A stretch of 64,000 nucleotides of DNA from CBDCYS01 sp965224215 (GTDB lineage Bacteria > Acidobacteriota > Terriglobia > Bryobacterales > UBA6623), in the NCBI GenBank assembly GCA_965224215.1, contig CBDCYS010000058.1, positions 101,463 through 165,462 on the forward strand, written 5' to 3'. Under the pieces are notes generated by a model that was given only the letters and a program-made list of their open reading frames with translations, was not told the DNA's origin and searched no databases. Below, one piece after another: positions 45,920 to 56,061 of the stretch (position 1 is its first letter; each line of letters starts with the position of its first letter). The translations under genes were made by a program, and so were the position numbers.

Positions 45920-46888
45920 ATGGCACAACTACGACGTCGAGACTTTCTAGCTGCTGCTGCCGGCGCAGCGGGGTTTGTTGCTTGCGGCGGTGAGAATCCA
46001 GAGACCGGCCTGACTCCTGCCGGGGAGCGTGCCCCAGGAGCGGACATAGAGGGGACCCAAGATGCGGCACTGGATGGGGTCATCGACTTCCACCAGCACA
46101 CAAATTATAGCGGCCGGAGCGTTGAGGACCTCATCGCGCACCAACGCACGATGGGTGTGACTCGAACGGTCCTGCTTCCGGCGGGTTCGAGATACGGACT
46201 GGCCGCCGACGTCCTTGGAAACGACTCGGCCGTGGCTCTCGCCGAGCGTTATCCCGATGAGTACGTCTACTTTGCGAACGAGTTGCCCGACGTCCTGGAG
46301 ACGCGGTCCGTACTCGAGAAATTCCTGAAGATGGGCGCCAAGGGAATCGGCGAGCAGAAGTTTCCGGTCGACTGCGACTCCGAGGCAATGCAACTCGTAT
46401 TTTCGATCGCACAGGAGTTTGATGTGCCGGTGCTCATGCACTTCCAGCATGAGACCTACAACATGGGCATCGAGCGTTTCCACAAAATGGTCGAGAAGTT
46501 TCCCACCGTGACTTTCATCGGCCATGCCCAGACCTGGTGGGGCAACATCGACAAGAATCACGATCAGGCCGTGATGTACCCAAAGACGCCTGTTACTCCC
46601 GGAGGCATCACCGACCGGCTGCTATCCGACTACGAGAATGTGTACGGAGACCTTTCCGCGGGTTCGGGCCGTAACTCGATGGAGCGTGACGAAGATCGCG
46701 CCCGCGGCTTTTTCGAGCGTCACCAAGATAAGTTGCTGTGGGCAAGCGACTGCAGTGACTCGTTCGGCGCGGGCCCGGACTGCATCGGGTTCAATAGTAA
46801 GGCCACGGTTCGGCGGCTGGCCCCGAACGAGACCGCCCTGCGCAAGATTCTCCACGACAACGCCGCGCGACTGTTGAAGCTGGCCTGA
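45920..46888 (+). CDS. Tat-exported amidohydrolase-2 lipoprotein
   Basis: 322 aa. A twin-arginine signal (RRRDFLAAAAGAAGF) leads to a lipobox-like FVACGG. Metal-dependent hydrolase (Amidohydro_2) motifs: GVIDFHQHTNYSG (HxH), VPVLMHFQHETYNM, FPTVTFIGHAQTWWG and LLWASDCSDSFGAGP (final Asp). An AGGAGG lies at 45906-45911. The substrate is unknown; the family includes decarboxylases and lactonases. A second amidohydrolase gene converges on it. Confidence 0.88.
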   Translation: MAQLRRRDFLAAAAGAAGFVACGGENPETGLTPAGERAPGADIEGTQDAALDGVIDFHQHTNYSGRSVEDLIAHQRTMGVTRTVLLPAGSRYGLAADVLGNDSAVALAERYPDEYVYFANELPDVLETRSVLEKFLKMGAKGIGEQKFPVDCDSEAMQLVFSIAQEFDVPVLMHFQHETYNMGIERFHKMVEKFPTVTFIGHAQTWWGNIDKNHDQAVMYPKTPVTPGGITDRLLSDYENVYGDLSAGSGRNSMERDEDRARGFFERHQDKLLWASDCSDSFGAGPDCIGFNSKATVRRLAPNETALRKILHDNAARLLKLA

Positions 46889-46917
46889 GCCCGGCAACAG
46901 CGGGGGAGGAAAGGAAA

Positions 46918-47897
46918 CTACGCCTCGATCCCAAGCAACGTCAGTGAGTCCCGATAAATGATGCTGTCAATGACCGCTTGCGGGATCTCGGGCAATCCGC
47001 TTTTTGCGAACTGATTGACCTTGTTCAGGCCGTCGACTGTCTCCCGGGGAGTCGTGACGGCCAGTCGCTCCCAAACAGGATCTTGTGAGTCTGACCCCAT
47101 TCGAGCGCGAACAGCAGGATCTGGTAGAACGACCACTCCCGGTAAAAGTTACCTGACAGCTCCAAGTAAACGTTGGGGTGCTTTCGCGCCATCACGATGC
47201 ACTCCTTCTGCCACGGGTGCCCGAGGTGAGCCATGATGATTTTCAGCTCCGGGAAAGCGTACGCGACATCATCGAACAGCCGGGGATCGACCCATTTCAG
47301 AGGTATGTTCGCGGCTTGTGCGGTCGCTGCGTGAAAGATCAATGGAATCTTCCACTCCTGGGCTTGCTCGTAGATCCGCACGGCGCGAGGGTCCATGGGG
47401 TGGAAGCTCGGGTATATGGGGCTGAGCTTGAAGCCCTTCATCCCGAGCACTTCGACCGCTCGCTTGAATTCGTCGAGAGCACCTGAGAACAGCGGATTCA
47501 CGGAACCGAACGGAATCAGTTTTCGCGGCCAGCGTTTGACGATGTTGGCTATCCGGTCGTTGCCTTGCTTGCCGACGTCGTCTTGCGCCACGTGAAGCAG
47601 GCACGCTTTGTGAACCGCATCCAGATCGTATTGGAACTGTTCCCAACCCGCGTTCAACTGGTATGTCGCGTCAGGCCGGCTGTTGTTGACAACAGGAGCG
47701 AACTTTGGGTCCGCCGGTTTCTCGTCCTGGAACCAGTCGTGGACATGAACGTCAATGATGTTCTTCGTGGATGGAGGTTCGACCGGCGGAATGGGGCGGA
47801 GTTCCCTACCCTGAGCGAAAACCTCCGGCAAGCACGGGCCGCAGGACGCTCCCGCGAGAGCCAGCGCTGCATTTCGAATAAACTGACGGCGTTGCAT
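46918..47897 (-). pseudogene. Exported amidohydrolase-2 protein, one base missing
   Basis: From ATG 47897: signal MQRRQFIRNAALALAGASCG, then NIIDVHVHDWFQDEK (HxH), IPLIFHAATAQAANIPL, LKIIMAHLGHPWQKE and KILFGSDWP with the last metal ligand. The frame then drifts; the expected end (AVTTPRETVDGLNKVNQFAK, ending LTLLGIEA) is in the next frame down to 46918. One base missing near 47058-47062 explains it. All catalytic residues precede the shift. Confidence 0.85.
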
Positions 47898-47954
47898 CGG
47901 ATCTCCTTGTCAGGGGCCTCCTTGTCGTGATCGCGAGACGCGGAGGGGCGCCGC

Positions 47955-48740
47955 TCAAAAGCCGAAGCTTTGCGGGTTGCGCCCGATGAGAATAGCGGCG
48001 AAAATCTTCGGAACGTACGCTCGCGTTTCGGTGGGCAAGGCCCGTGTGCGGTAGAGATACCAAAAATTGCGTTGCTTGATCGGGTCATCCAATTTGCGGA
48101 CCGCCCGTCTGACCTTGCCGGGTCCGACGTTGTACGCCGCCAGCGCCAGCATGACCGAGCTGCCCGCGCCAAAGTCTAGTATCAGCTTGCGAATATAGCT
48201 GCTCGCGGCACGGGTGGATTTCTCAATGTCATGGCGCTCATCGACTTCGCCGTTGACTCGAAGGCCGTACTCACGAGCGGTCGCCGGGCGAAACTGCCAA
48301 GGCCCCACGGCTCCTTGACTGCTGCGGCTGCCGGCGAGGAAGGAGCTTTCCACCATGGCGATGTAGGCCAGATCCCGAGGAAGCTTAGCCTCTTCGAAGA
48401 TGCGCTGCATCACCTGCAGGTCGCCTTGGGATTCACCTAAGACCCTTACTACGTGCGCTCTGTCGCGGGTTTGAAACTGCTCGACGAAGTAGCTCACGCG
48501 TTCGACAAACTCAGGCGGCACGCTATAGGTCTCGGCGCCGAAGCGCCTCAGCACCGTTAGCACCTCGCGTTGCACAAGGATCTGGTCCTCGCCGAGGACG
48601 CCCCAACCTGAATTATGCACAGATTCACTTTGCGAGTGTGGCTGCGTTCGTAGCGGGTTGGCGGTCGTCGTGAGGTGGTAGCTCGGCAACTGGTCTTTTG
48701 GCTTCTCCGTGTCCGGTTTCCCTTCCCGCCCAGAATCCAC
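47955..48740 (-). pseudogene. Lytic transglycosylase (SLT) half of a split FHA-SLT gene
   Basis: Host coding sequence runs from 48606 to the stop at 47955; the first 45 codons of the open frame are transposon DNA. SLT motifs: LAYIAMVESSFLAGSRSSQG (catalytic Glu of ES), AVGPWQFRPATAREYGL and SVMLALAAYNVGPGKVRRAV. It cleaves peptidoglycan in the periplasm when exported. The frame joins in phase to the FHA protein at 49137-49944 once the element and one 5-bp duplication are removed. Confidence 0.88.
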
Positions 48741-49136
48741 GTCGTCAAAACCTCGCTCGGAAGTGACGTGTTTCCAGTGCGTTACGGCTAGTGCATAAAA
48801 TTTTATGCATAGCGCATAGCCAGGCTCTCAGATCAGCGCCCTCCCGACCACCGGCAGCAAGCCGCCGTAGGGAGTCGGCTTCCTGCCGCGGAAGTGGTAA
48901 GGCGTCGAAGCCCCGATTTTATTGGGCCGCGAGGCCGTCACGGCTGGGCCTTGTTGGACGGGCCTTTGGGAGCTATGCTGTTTTCGTCTGGTAACCATGT
49001 GGGTGACTTCCTTGGGGTTGGCTGGCGAAGCTGGAATCTTTGCCAGCCGACCTTTTTACCCCATGTTTTAGGGGGTCCCCAATGGTCCCTTGCGGCTCAG
49101 CCCTCCTCAGGTCCACGCCGCAGTGCATAATTCAGG
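48607..49136. mobile_element. 530-bp non-autonomous IS1380-type element, copy 3
   Basis: Same ends; duplication CCCAA at 48602-48606 and 49137-49141. It interrupts one gene: the sum of element plus duplication is 535 bp, and taking it out restores LLFRW-GVLGEDQILVQRE across the junction. Confidence 0.93.
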
Positions 49137-49944
49137 CCCAACGAAACAGCAGGCTGCTCTGAAGAGCCTGCGCCTGGTGCTGGTAGTCGTCGAGCAGCCC
49201 CATCAATTCGTCGACGTCGCTGTCGTTGAAGGCGTCGCCGCCGAGCCGCGATTCGATTTGCTTGATCCTGCGGTCGAGGTCCGACTTGTTCTCTCGAACC
49301 TGCTGTACCCTCCAATAGCCAGCAGCCCCGACGGCCAGCACGACCACCACAAGTGCTCGGATGATCTGCCGCCACTTGCGGTCCGACCGGCCCTTGGACT
49401 GACCGAGCATGGCACGCATGATGCTTTGCGTCTGGTCGAAGCTGCCGGTGCGGCGCGCCTTGCGGGCACGATGCACGGCGTCGGAAAGCAGTTTCTCGTC
49501 CTCATTGGTGATGGAGGCACCAACCTCGACGGGGGACTGGGGTTCCGCCTCCGCTTCGGCGCGCAGCTCGATGGCGCTCAGGACAATAGTCGCGTCCACG
49601 GATGAAGGCCGCTGTATGTCGGGCTCGAAGGCAAACTCGGGGCCGGAAGTCCCGAAGCGAATCACCGACTCTGCTTCGAGCGGCGCCCGTTCGACACGGT
49701 CGCCGTTGACGAAGGTTCCGTTCGTGCTGTTCAGATCGTAGATCCAGTAGCCACCGTGTTCCCAACTGATTTCGCAATGGCGTGAGGACGTCGTGGAAGT
49801 CTCGATAACGATGTCGTTGCCAGGATCGCGGCCGATGCGGATCACGCTTCCACGCAAAAGGTACCGCGCGGGCCCAGAAGCGCCCTTGACGCGGACGAGC
49901 CAGGCGCGTGCGTTGGCGGAACCGTTCTCGGCCGGCTTAGGCAT
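49132..49944 (-). pseudogene. FHA-domain half of a split FHA-SLT gene
   Basis: From ATG 49944. The FHA domain covers about residues 15-110 (RGSVIRIGRDPGNDIVIETS, TSSRHCEISWEHGGYWIYDL, NSTNGTFVNGDRVE), which binds phosphothreonine. A transmembrane helix at about 198-215 (IIRALVVVVLAVGAAGYW) and a coiled coil (VRENKSDLDRRIKQIESRL) follow. It ends after LLFRWA with a stop inside the 530-bp element. Topology would put FHA in the cytoplasm and the SLT domain outside. It may still make a membrane-anchored FHA protein. Confidence 0.88.
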
Positions 49945-50141
49945 AAGGTGGCCTTGTCCCGGGGCATGGGTAACCCGCTTGGCGTGAATGACTCGGGAAG
50001 CTAACAGGCATTATAGGGAGTTTGAGAACGGGCTCTCGCCTGCCCCTCCACTCGTTGTCTCGGGTCGCTTCGGGCCGCAGCGTACCACTTTGCTCGAAGT
50101 CGGCTCGCTCGAAGTCGGCTTGGGAATACTCCTCCCTGGCA

Positions 50142-50621
50142 CTAGCCCCGAGCCTTGCCATCCTGCGAACCGGAACCGGGTGTGGGCTGCTCACCCAGTC
50201 CGCGCACCAGCAGCCCGCGCACCCTCTTGAAGAGCGCTTGAAACATGGACGGCATCATTTCCGTGTTATCGGCGAGCAAGTCGAAGAAGTCCTGCGCCTC
50301 GATCCGCAACATCCAACTCGTCTCGCTGGCTGTAGCTGTCGAGACGCTGGGTTGCTTGTCGAAGAATGCCCAGTTTCCGACTGTTTCGTCTGGGCCAACC
50401 GTGAACATCGCCTGCCCCCCGCGGCTCATTTCGATCTGGCCGGAAAGCAGTACGTACAAGGCGTTTGAAGGCGCGTTCTCCTTAAAGAGAACCTCACCCT
50501 CTTGGCACTCGATCTGTGTCGCGATCGAGGCTACCAGAGCGAGTTCGTCGGTCTCTAGCTCATTGAACAGATCGACTTTCTGCAGTCGGATGGCTCGGTC
50601 GAGAGTGGTCAGCGTTTCCAT
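50142..50621 (-). CDS. Cyclic-nucleotide-binding-domain protein
   Basis: 159 aa, one CRP-like cNMP-binding domain (about 15-135): LFNELETDELALVASIATQI, EGEVLFKENAPSNALYVLLS, GQIEMSRGGQAMF and the phosphate-cassette region VGNWAFFDKQPSVSTATA. No HTH follows, so it is a sensor or regulatory subunit, not a CRP. It lies 32 bp downstream of the HEAT-repeat transporter gene, so it likely regulates that protein. The upstream part of the transporter ends just before its start. Confidence 0.88.
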   Translation of the reverse strand: METLTTLDRAIRLQKVDLFNELETDELALVASIATQIECQEGEVLFKENAPSNALYVLLSGQIEMSRGGQAMFTVGPDETVGNWAFFDKQPSVSTATASETSWMLRIEAQDFFDLLADNTEMMPSMFQALFKRVRGLLVRGLGEQPTPGSGSQDGKARG

Positions 50622-50653
50622 TTCAAATTTTGTCGCTCAATCGGTGGTATCCT

Positions 50654-53459
50654 TCAGCCCGCTCCGATGGCGGCTTGCAGGCGGGCAGAGGCCCGGCGCG
50701 CGGTCTCTGAAAGCAGCTCGTCGGGGTCGGCCCAGAGCCGATCGATCCTGCTCCGCAGCTCCTCCATATTCGATTCAGCGGCAGCCTGACAGGCGCAAGC
50801 TTGCATCCACGGGTCGGAGGTCCCGACCAGTTGCCGTAAGACGGTAGGGTAGTTTACCGGACGCAATTCAAACAAGCTGCGCCCTGTTTCTATGAGCCGC
50901 TCGGAAGTGAGATCTTCGAGTAGCGGCAGGAACATTTGCCGGAAAGGGTTGGTCAGCCGACTGTCGAGGAATTCCACGGCATTGGAGCGCAACTCGGGTC
51001 GCCCGCTCGCAATCCAGTAGCGGGCGTCTAAGATCTCTTTCTGGGGATAGATCAACCCCAACAGATGGAAGACCCAGTCCAGCCGATGAGCGAGGCGCTC
51101 CTTCATCGCGCGCCGCAGAAAGCGAACGCCTGGCTTTTCGCTGGTCCGGGGAACGGCCTCGAGCAATACTAGCTCTTGGTAGTAGCGATGGAGTTCATCG
51201 CCTAAAATCGTCGAGACGGCTTGGTGATTGAAATAGAGCCTTGGCCCCTCCGTCCGGATACGGCTCAAGGCTCGTACCACTTGAAACCCGATTTCGCGGT
51301 CGAGCCGCGGGAGCTGATCGAGCAAAAGCTCAGCTGATTTGCGCCCACCAATAGTCGACACGATCCGCGGTATTCGCCGGCGAGCAGCAAAATCGATGTC
51401 TGGATCTTCGATGGCGCGAATCAAGGTATCCAGAACGGATTCGTCGAACGCCGCCAGCGCGGCGCGGGCTTCACGCCGAAAACGGTGATCCGCCAGCATT
51501 CCCAAAAGCCGCGAAATCTCGTCCCAAGGCTTCAAGACGGCCGCACTCTTCAATGCCGCCCGCACGACTGCGGGGTCGGGGTCGCCGAGAAACCGCGCCA
51601 AGTCGCTCGCCCAGCCTTCAAAATCGGTCGCGAAACTCAGCAGCCGCGCCGCCGTCTCTCGGGTCGAGGAGTCGGCTGTCTCCGACGCCCGGATGTAGCT
51701 GCCGAAGATCTCGGTAGCCATCTGCCGTTCAGGGCCGGAATAGCGAAGAAGCCTGGCCGCCGCCGTGGCAGCCAAGTCGGCGTCTTCGTTGTTGAGCAAT
51801 TTGGTGAGGGCGACACGGCTCTTTGCCACGTCCTGGCTCTCGAGGTATTCCATCCCCTGCCAGCGGCTCCCCACGTCGCGCTCAAGTGCAAAAAAACGTA
51901 GGACGTCGTCTTCGCAACCGGCTATTTCGTTTGACACCACGGCGGCCATGGCCTTGCGGCGGATCGCACTAGACTCATGCGTGAGCAGCGAAGCCAATTG
52001 CGCCTGCCCGGCAGTGACGCCGCTAAACTGCATCCAATCGACGGCCGTTTCAATTTCTCGCGGATCCGACCCACGCAAGGTCTCCTCGAGGTGTCCCGGC
52101 TGACCGGACTCGGCCAGGCGATTGAGCAGCGCCTCGGCAGTGATGTCCTTGCGTTCGATGCTATGCCGGAGATTCGCCCGGTATTCTCCGCTCAATTGCC
52201 ACACGAGAAACAACCAGGGAAGGGTGAACAGGACGCTGAACCATCCAACTTGTTGAAGCTCCAACTGCAGGACGCTCAGCAGCAGTACGAGAATCACGCT
52301 GGCCAGACCGTCTGCCAGGCGGTTGACGACCATGTCGAGAAAGCTCTTGACCTTTGCGCGCAGACTGGCCGAGAGCGGCACATAAAGCAGCTCGATCGAA
52401 GAGCGGTCGACCGAATGCCGAAAGCCCTGATCGCAACCACGCGCAAACACAGCCGCCGCCAAAGAAGAGGAGACCACCAGCGCCACCGCTCCGCCGAGCA
52501 GCGATACAGGCAAGATAAAGAGGGCCAGACCCAGGCCGGCGCCGCGCAACAGCCGGCCGGTGAAAAGCGTGTGCAACAGAAACGAGAGGACCGCGATGTA
52601 GCCGTAAAAATCTCCGAAGAAGACGGTCATCTGCTCGGGAGAATTCGCGTATTGTACCTGTACGACGGCCTTGAACTGGTATTTCACCAGCGTACTGACC
52701 ACGGTGGAAAAAAATAGCCCGGCCGCGATCAGCGACAGGTAGCGGGTGCTCCGAACCAGCCGGAAACTTTCGGCGAATGAAGCGCTTTTGTCACTGCCGC
52801 CGCCGCTACCGCCGCCACCGGACGTCCGAGCCCCCGGAGTGCGGCACTCCCCGATCAGCATCCAAACGATCGCGCTGGAGACGACCACAAAACCCAAGGT
52901 CGCGAGCAGGATATTTTCCGTTCCGATGAGCGGACCGACACGGCTCGCGAACTGCCCCCAAGAGCCGCCCCCAGGATGCCTCCTGCGCCGACAAGCGAGA
53001 ACAGCCGTTTCGCCTGACGCGTGTCGAAGATTGTCCCGGCAAGAGACCAGACCTGGCTAGGGATCAGCACGGTGAAGATTCCCACCCAGATATAGAGCAG
53101 CGCCGGGATGCCGTACACCCCTTCGCTCAACAGGACCACAGCGTGAGCAGGTTCAGGATCAGGAATACTTGTGTCCATAGAATGAGCCGGCCTTGTGAAA
53201 TCCAGTTCGATAGCCGCAGATAAAGGCCTACCACCAGTCCAACTAAAGCTGTGATCGCAAGGTCGACATAGGGAAGCTGCTTGGCGTCGAACTGGCTGAG
53301 AAACAGCGAATCCGCAGCGGTCTTGAGGCAGATGACCGTCGCAATTCCCAGCAGCAGATACAGACTCAATCCGAGCGTGGGCCTGAGCTCGGACGAATGG
53401 ATGTTGAGGTAGTCAAGTATCCACCGGCGCGGAGCGAGATGGTTGCGCGAGGCTGCCAT
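50654..53459 (-). pseudogene. Npt-like/MFS-type membrane transporter with HEAT repeats, two single-base deletions
   Basis: Three frames join into one protein of about 930 aa. From ATG 53459 (or 53468): SLYLLLGIATVICLKTAADS. After a missing base near 53136: LLSEGVYGIPALLYIWVGIF and TIFDTRQAKRLFSLVGAGGI. After a missing G in the C5 run at 52955-52959: QFASRVGPLIGTENILLATL, GFVVVSSAIVWMLIG and further helices to about residue 430. The rest is alpha-solenoid HEAT repeats (SSAIRRKAMAAVVSNEIAG, DPDPAVVRAALKSAAVL). This build is that of bacterial Npt1/Npt2-type nucleotide transporter relatives; the substrate is not known. A 14-bp repeat array precedes the start. Confidence 0.75.
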
Positions 53460-53461
53460 GA

Positions 53462-53531
53462 ATGGCAATCAATCTTCGGCGATCACCGCTTGGTGGTCAA
53501 TCCCTGGTGATCAATCTTTGATGATCCATGC
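53462..53531. repeat. 14-bp tandem repeat array at the transporter start (about 5 units)
   Basis: Units of the type TTGGTGGTCAATCC, CTGGTGATCAATCT, TTGATGATCCATGC repeat with exact 14-bp period directly upstream of the minus-strand start codon (53459). A related array stands at 54411-54498. Confidence 0.75.
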
Positions 53532-53566
53532 TCGGACACGGCGAGCAGCCGAGCCGAAGCCCTACT

Positions 53567-53572
53567 ATTATA
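53567..53572 (-). promoter_or_regulatory. Candidate -10 box of the transporter leader
   Basis: Reads TATAAT on the minus strand in a GC-rich surrounding, about 110 bp upstream of the start, with the repeat array in the resulting leader. The same hexamer stands at the same relative place in the second array locus (54534-54539) and upstream of the FHA gene (50010-50015). No convincing -35 was found. Confidence 0.35.
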
Positions 53573-53689
53573 AGTGCTCGCCGGTTGTTTCCTTGGCGAA
53601 GCGGTCGATATTCCGGCCGAGAGGCAAGTCGAGCTATCCTCAATCGGCTCCCCGTCAGAATAAATATCTCTGCGCAAATCTTTCCCACC

Positions 53690-53947
53690 ATGACCCGAAT
53701 GGAGCGAATCCTGCGGAACATCCTACGGGGAAACTCCGACGCAAATATAGTGTTCACGGATCTGCGCCGACTATTGCATAGCCTAGGTTTCGACGAACGT
53801 AACCGGGGTGATCATCACATCTTCACGCTCGCGGGAGTGGAAGAGATTGTGAATCTCCAACCGCGAGGCGCGAAGGCTAAGCCGTACCAAGTGAAGCAGG
53901 TTCGCAAACTGCTGATAAAATACAAGCTAGGAGGCTCGGCCCCATGA
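53690..53947 (+). CDS. hicA: HicA-type toxin (mRNA interferase)
   Basis: 85 aa from ATG 53690 (ATG 53699 is possible). The HicA fold is seen as FTDLRRLLHSLGFDERNRGD, HHIFTLAGVEEIVNLQPRG and KPYQVKQVRKLLIKYKL; the catalytic His lies in GDHHIF. It belongs to the double-stranded RNA-binding toxin family. Its stop overlaps the hicB start by ATGA. Confidence 0.88.
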   Translation: MTRMERILRNILRGNSDANIVFTDLRRLLHSLGFDERNRGDHHIFTLAGVEEIVNLQPRGAKAKPYQVKQVRKLLIKYKLGGSAP

Positions 53948-54153
53948 TCCGCTACGAGGTCATTATCTATTGGAGCGATGAAGACCAGGCGTTCATCGCC
54001 GAGGTTCCCGAGCTGCCCGGGTGCGCCGCTGACGGCCAAACCTACCAAGAGGCTCTTGCCGGCGCCGAAACTGTTATCCGTGAGTGGATCGAAACGGCCA
54101 GCGAGTTAGGCCGCCCGATTCCAGAACCGAAAGGCCGCCTTTTGTTTGCGTAA
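53944..54153 (+). CDS. hicB: HicB-type antitoxin
   Basis: 69 aa. The partial RNase H-like fold MIRYEVIIYWSDEDQAFIAE, VPELPGCAADGQTYQEALAG and EWIETASELGRPIPEPKGR is the short HicB form without a C-terminal HTH or RHH. Overlaps hicA by 4 bp. A close paralogue without a toxin lies at 57345-57554. Confidence 0.93.
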   Translation: MIRYEVIIYWSDEDQAFIAEVPELPGCAADGQTYQEALAGAETVIREWIETASELGRPIPEPKGRLLFA

Positions 54154-54808
54154 ATAAGTCTGCAACGACACCACTTCCTAACGACTCTTTTCAGGCTCGC
54201 CCGCTTACGAAGGAGCCGGTCGCTAGCCGGTCCGCCGCGCGACAATTTTCGTTCGTTCTCAGTCCCACTACCGGAATTCGGTAGTGTCTCAGTTTGAATC
54301 GTCAGCGACGTCGTCGAAATGGATCTGGCCAGCTAGCAGGAGTGCACGTTCAGGGGTGCTGATCCGGAATCCGCCGGCGCGGTGCGGGATGATTCTGCAG
54401 GCTGCCATGAATGGCGATCAGTGTTCGGTGGTCAATGTTTGGTGGTCAATGCCTGGTGATCAAATTCTTGGCGATCCCGATGCCTAGCGATCCATGCTCT
54501 TTCATGGCAAACAGCCCGGCCGGAAGCCTTACCATTATAGGCGCTACCCGGCTGACTCCTCAGAGATGGGCCTAGATGTGATCGATGTTTCATCCTGGAG
54601 GCGACATAGTGGGTCCGCAATTGATTCCCCCGAAAAGGAAAGTCGTGAGTATTCCCGGATTCAACACTTCGGGCATCCACGGATCGGGACCGCGATGCGA
54701 GGTTCGTCCGAGGGGCCATCGAACAGCACGCCGACAGTCGCGAATGCCGATCGCTTCGACCAAGACGATGGCTCAAGGGCTACAACCGGGGTCTGAGTAT
54801 GTAGCCAC
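54154..54808. repeat. Second 14-bp repeat array locus and intergenic region
   Basis: Holds an inverted repeat (CACTACCG with CGGTAGTG, 54266-54286) and an array of 14-bp units at 54411-54498 (TCGGTGGTCAATGT, TTGGTGGTCAATGC, CTGGTGATCAAATT). The DNA around it (54400-54560) is a diverged copy of 53450-53590, including GGCTGCCATGAATGGC and the TATAAT. On the minus strand it would lead into a 39-codon frame starting MAACRIIPHRAGGF; no larger gene is present. Confidence 0.6.
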
Positions 54809-56032
54809 TCAGTTGAGTGCCCACAGTGTCAGCGAAGAGACGTCCTTCACGAACATCCGAATGCCCGATATGGCTGGCTGAGCCCACGTTGCGCTACGAG
54901 CGACGGCGTACCTCTTTAGGGGTTGGAATCCGATGCAGCTGCTTCTCGCTACGATCAGTTCAGCGTCATCGTTCAGAAGGAAGAGAACATCTCCGGCCTT
55001 GACGACGGCAGTATTCTTCGCTTCTCGCGGCTCGCCCAGCCACAAGACTTTCCCCGTCGCGGCGTCGAGCGCGAAGAATTGGCCGCTCGCGAGGTATGAC
55101 AAGCCAAATAGAGTGTCGTCTATAACGACTGGGTTGCTGATATACATCGATACGTCTTTCGTTTCCCAAACGGTTTCCGTCTTCCACTCGCCATTGTGCC
55201 TGGACGGTTTGAAAGCAGTCACACCCTGTTGATGACCGCTGACGATAACCGTTTCGCCATGCAGGACGGGCATCGTTCCGCCGCTGCCGCCGGGCCATGG
55301 ATGCTGCCATAGCATTCTGCCGTCGGCGATTGACACCCCGATGATATTCTTCATCGTCACGGTGACGACCTGCCGAGTGGCGGCGAGATCGGCGATGACG
55401 GGCGATGCAAAGAAACCGTTTTCGCCGGCGGTCCATTTGACATCCCCCGCGTCGGCATCGAAGGCGGTCAGCGGGCCGTAGTTGCCAGGATGAACAATGA
55501 CAATGCCTTGCTCGGCAGCCGGCGAGGAAGCAGCGCCAAAAAAGGGAAGTTCTGATGGAGCGTCTGTACGCCACAGAAGCTCCCCACTGGAGGCATCGAA
55601 CGCGGCCACGATCCCGCTGATGCCGAGCGTGAACAGCTTACCGTCGTGGAACGCCGGCGTCGCCTTCGGTCCCGCGCCATGTGCTGCCGCCGGCCCGCCG
55701 GGCTCATAAGGCGCTTCATAGCTCGTGTGCCACAGCTCTTTACCGGTGCTTGCGTCAAGCGCCGCCATCACCTCGTCGTCCCCGCGCCGCGTGAATGAGT
55801 AGACGGTGTTTCCAACGACTATGGGAGTCGCATAGCCCTCTCCGACATGAACAGTCCATTTACGCGTCAGGGTTTCGGGCCACGATTTCGGCTCAGTGAA
55901 GGCGCTTGCCGAACCATCCCGATTCCGCCCTCGCCACTGCGGATAATCTTCGGGAGAACTTTGTCCTGTGGCACTAACCGCGGACCCGATCAGCACCGCG
56001 GCTACAACGGACAACGAAGGCTGTATTCGCAT
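54809..56032 (-). CDS. Secreted PQQ-like beta-propeller protein
   Basis: About 407 aa from ATG 56032 with signal peptide (SLSVVAAVLIGSAVSATG). Repeats of the quinoprotein type: PQWRGRNRDGSASAF, ALDASTGKELWHTSYEA, AFDASSGELLWRTDAPSE, SIADGRMLWQHPWPGG and ALDAATGKVLWLGEPRE. The A-x-D-A-x-x-G-x-x-L-W pattern builds an eight-bladed propeller. Many such acidobacterial and planctomycetal proteins are not PQQ enzymes; no catalytic residues can be asserted. A TTG at 56065 would overlap the upstream gene stop. Confidence 0.88.
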   Translation of the reverse strand: MRIQPSLSVVAAVLIGSAVSATGQSSPEDYPQWRGRNRDGSASAFTEPKSWPETLTRKWTVHVGEGYATPIVVGNTVYSFTRRGDDEVMAALDASTGKELWHTSYEAPYEPGGPAAAHGAGPKATPAFHDGKLFTLGISGIVAAFDASSGELLWRTDAPSELPFFGAASSPAAEQGIVIVHPGNYGPLTAFDADAGDVKWTAGENGFFASPVIADLAATRQVVTVTMKNIIGVSIADGRMLWQHPWPGGSGGTMPVLHGETVIVSGHQQGVTAFKPSRHNGEWKTETVWETKDVSMYISNPVVIDDTLFGLSYLASGQFFALDAATGKVLWLGEPREAKNTAVVKAGDVLFLLNDDAELIVARSSCIGFQPLKRYAVARSATWAQPAISGIRMFVKDVSSLTLWALN

Positions 56033-56061
56033 GGATCTCGCCTCTGGGGCACTTGAGTCAG

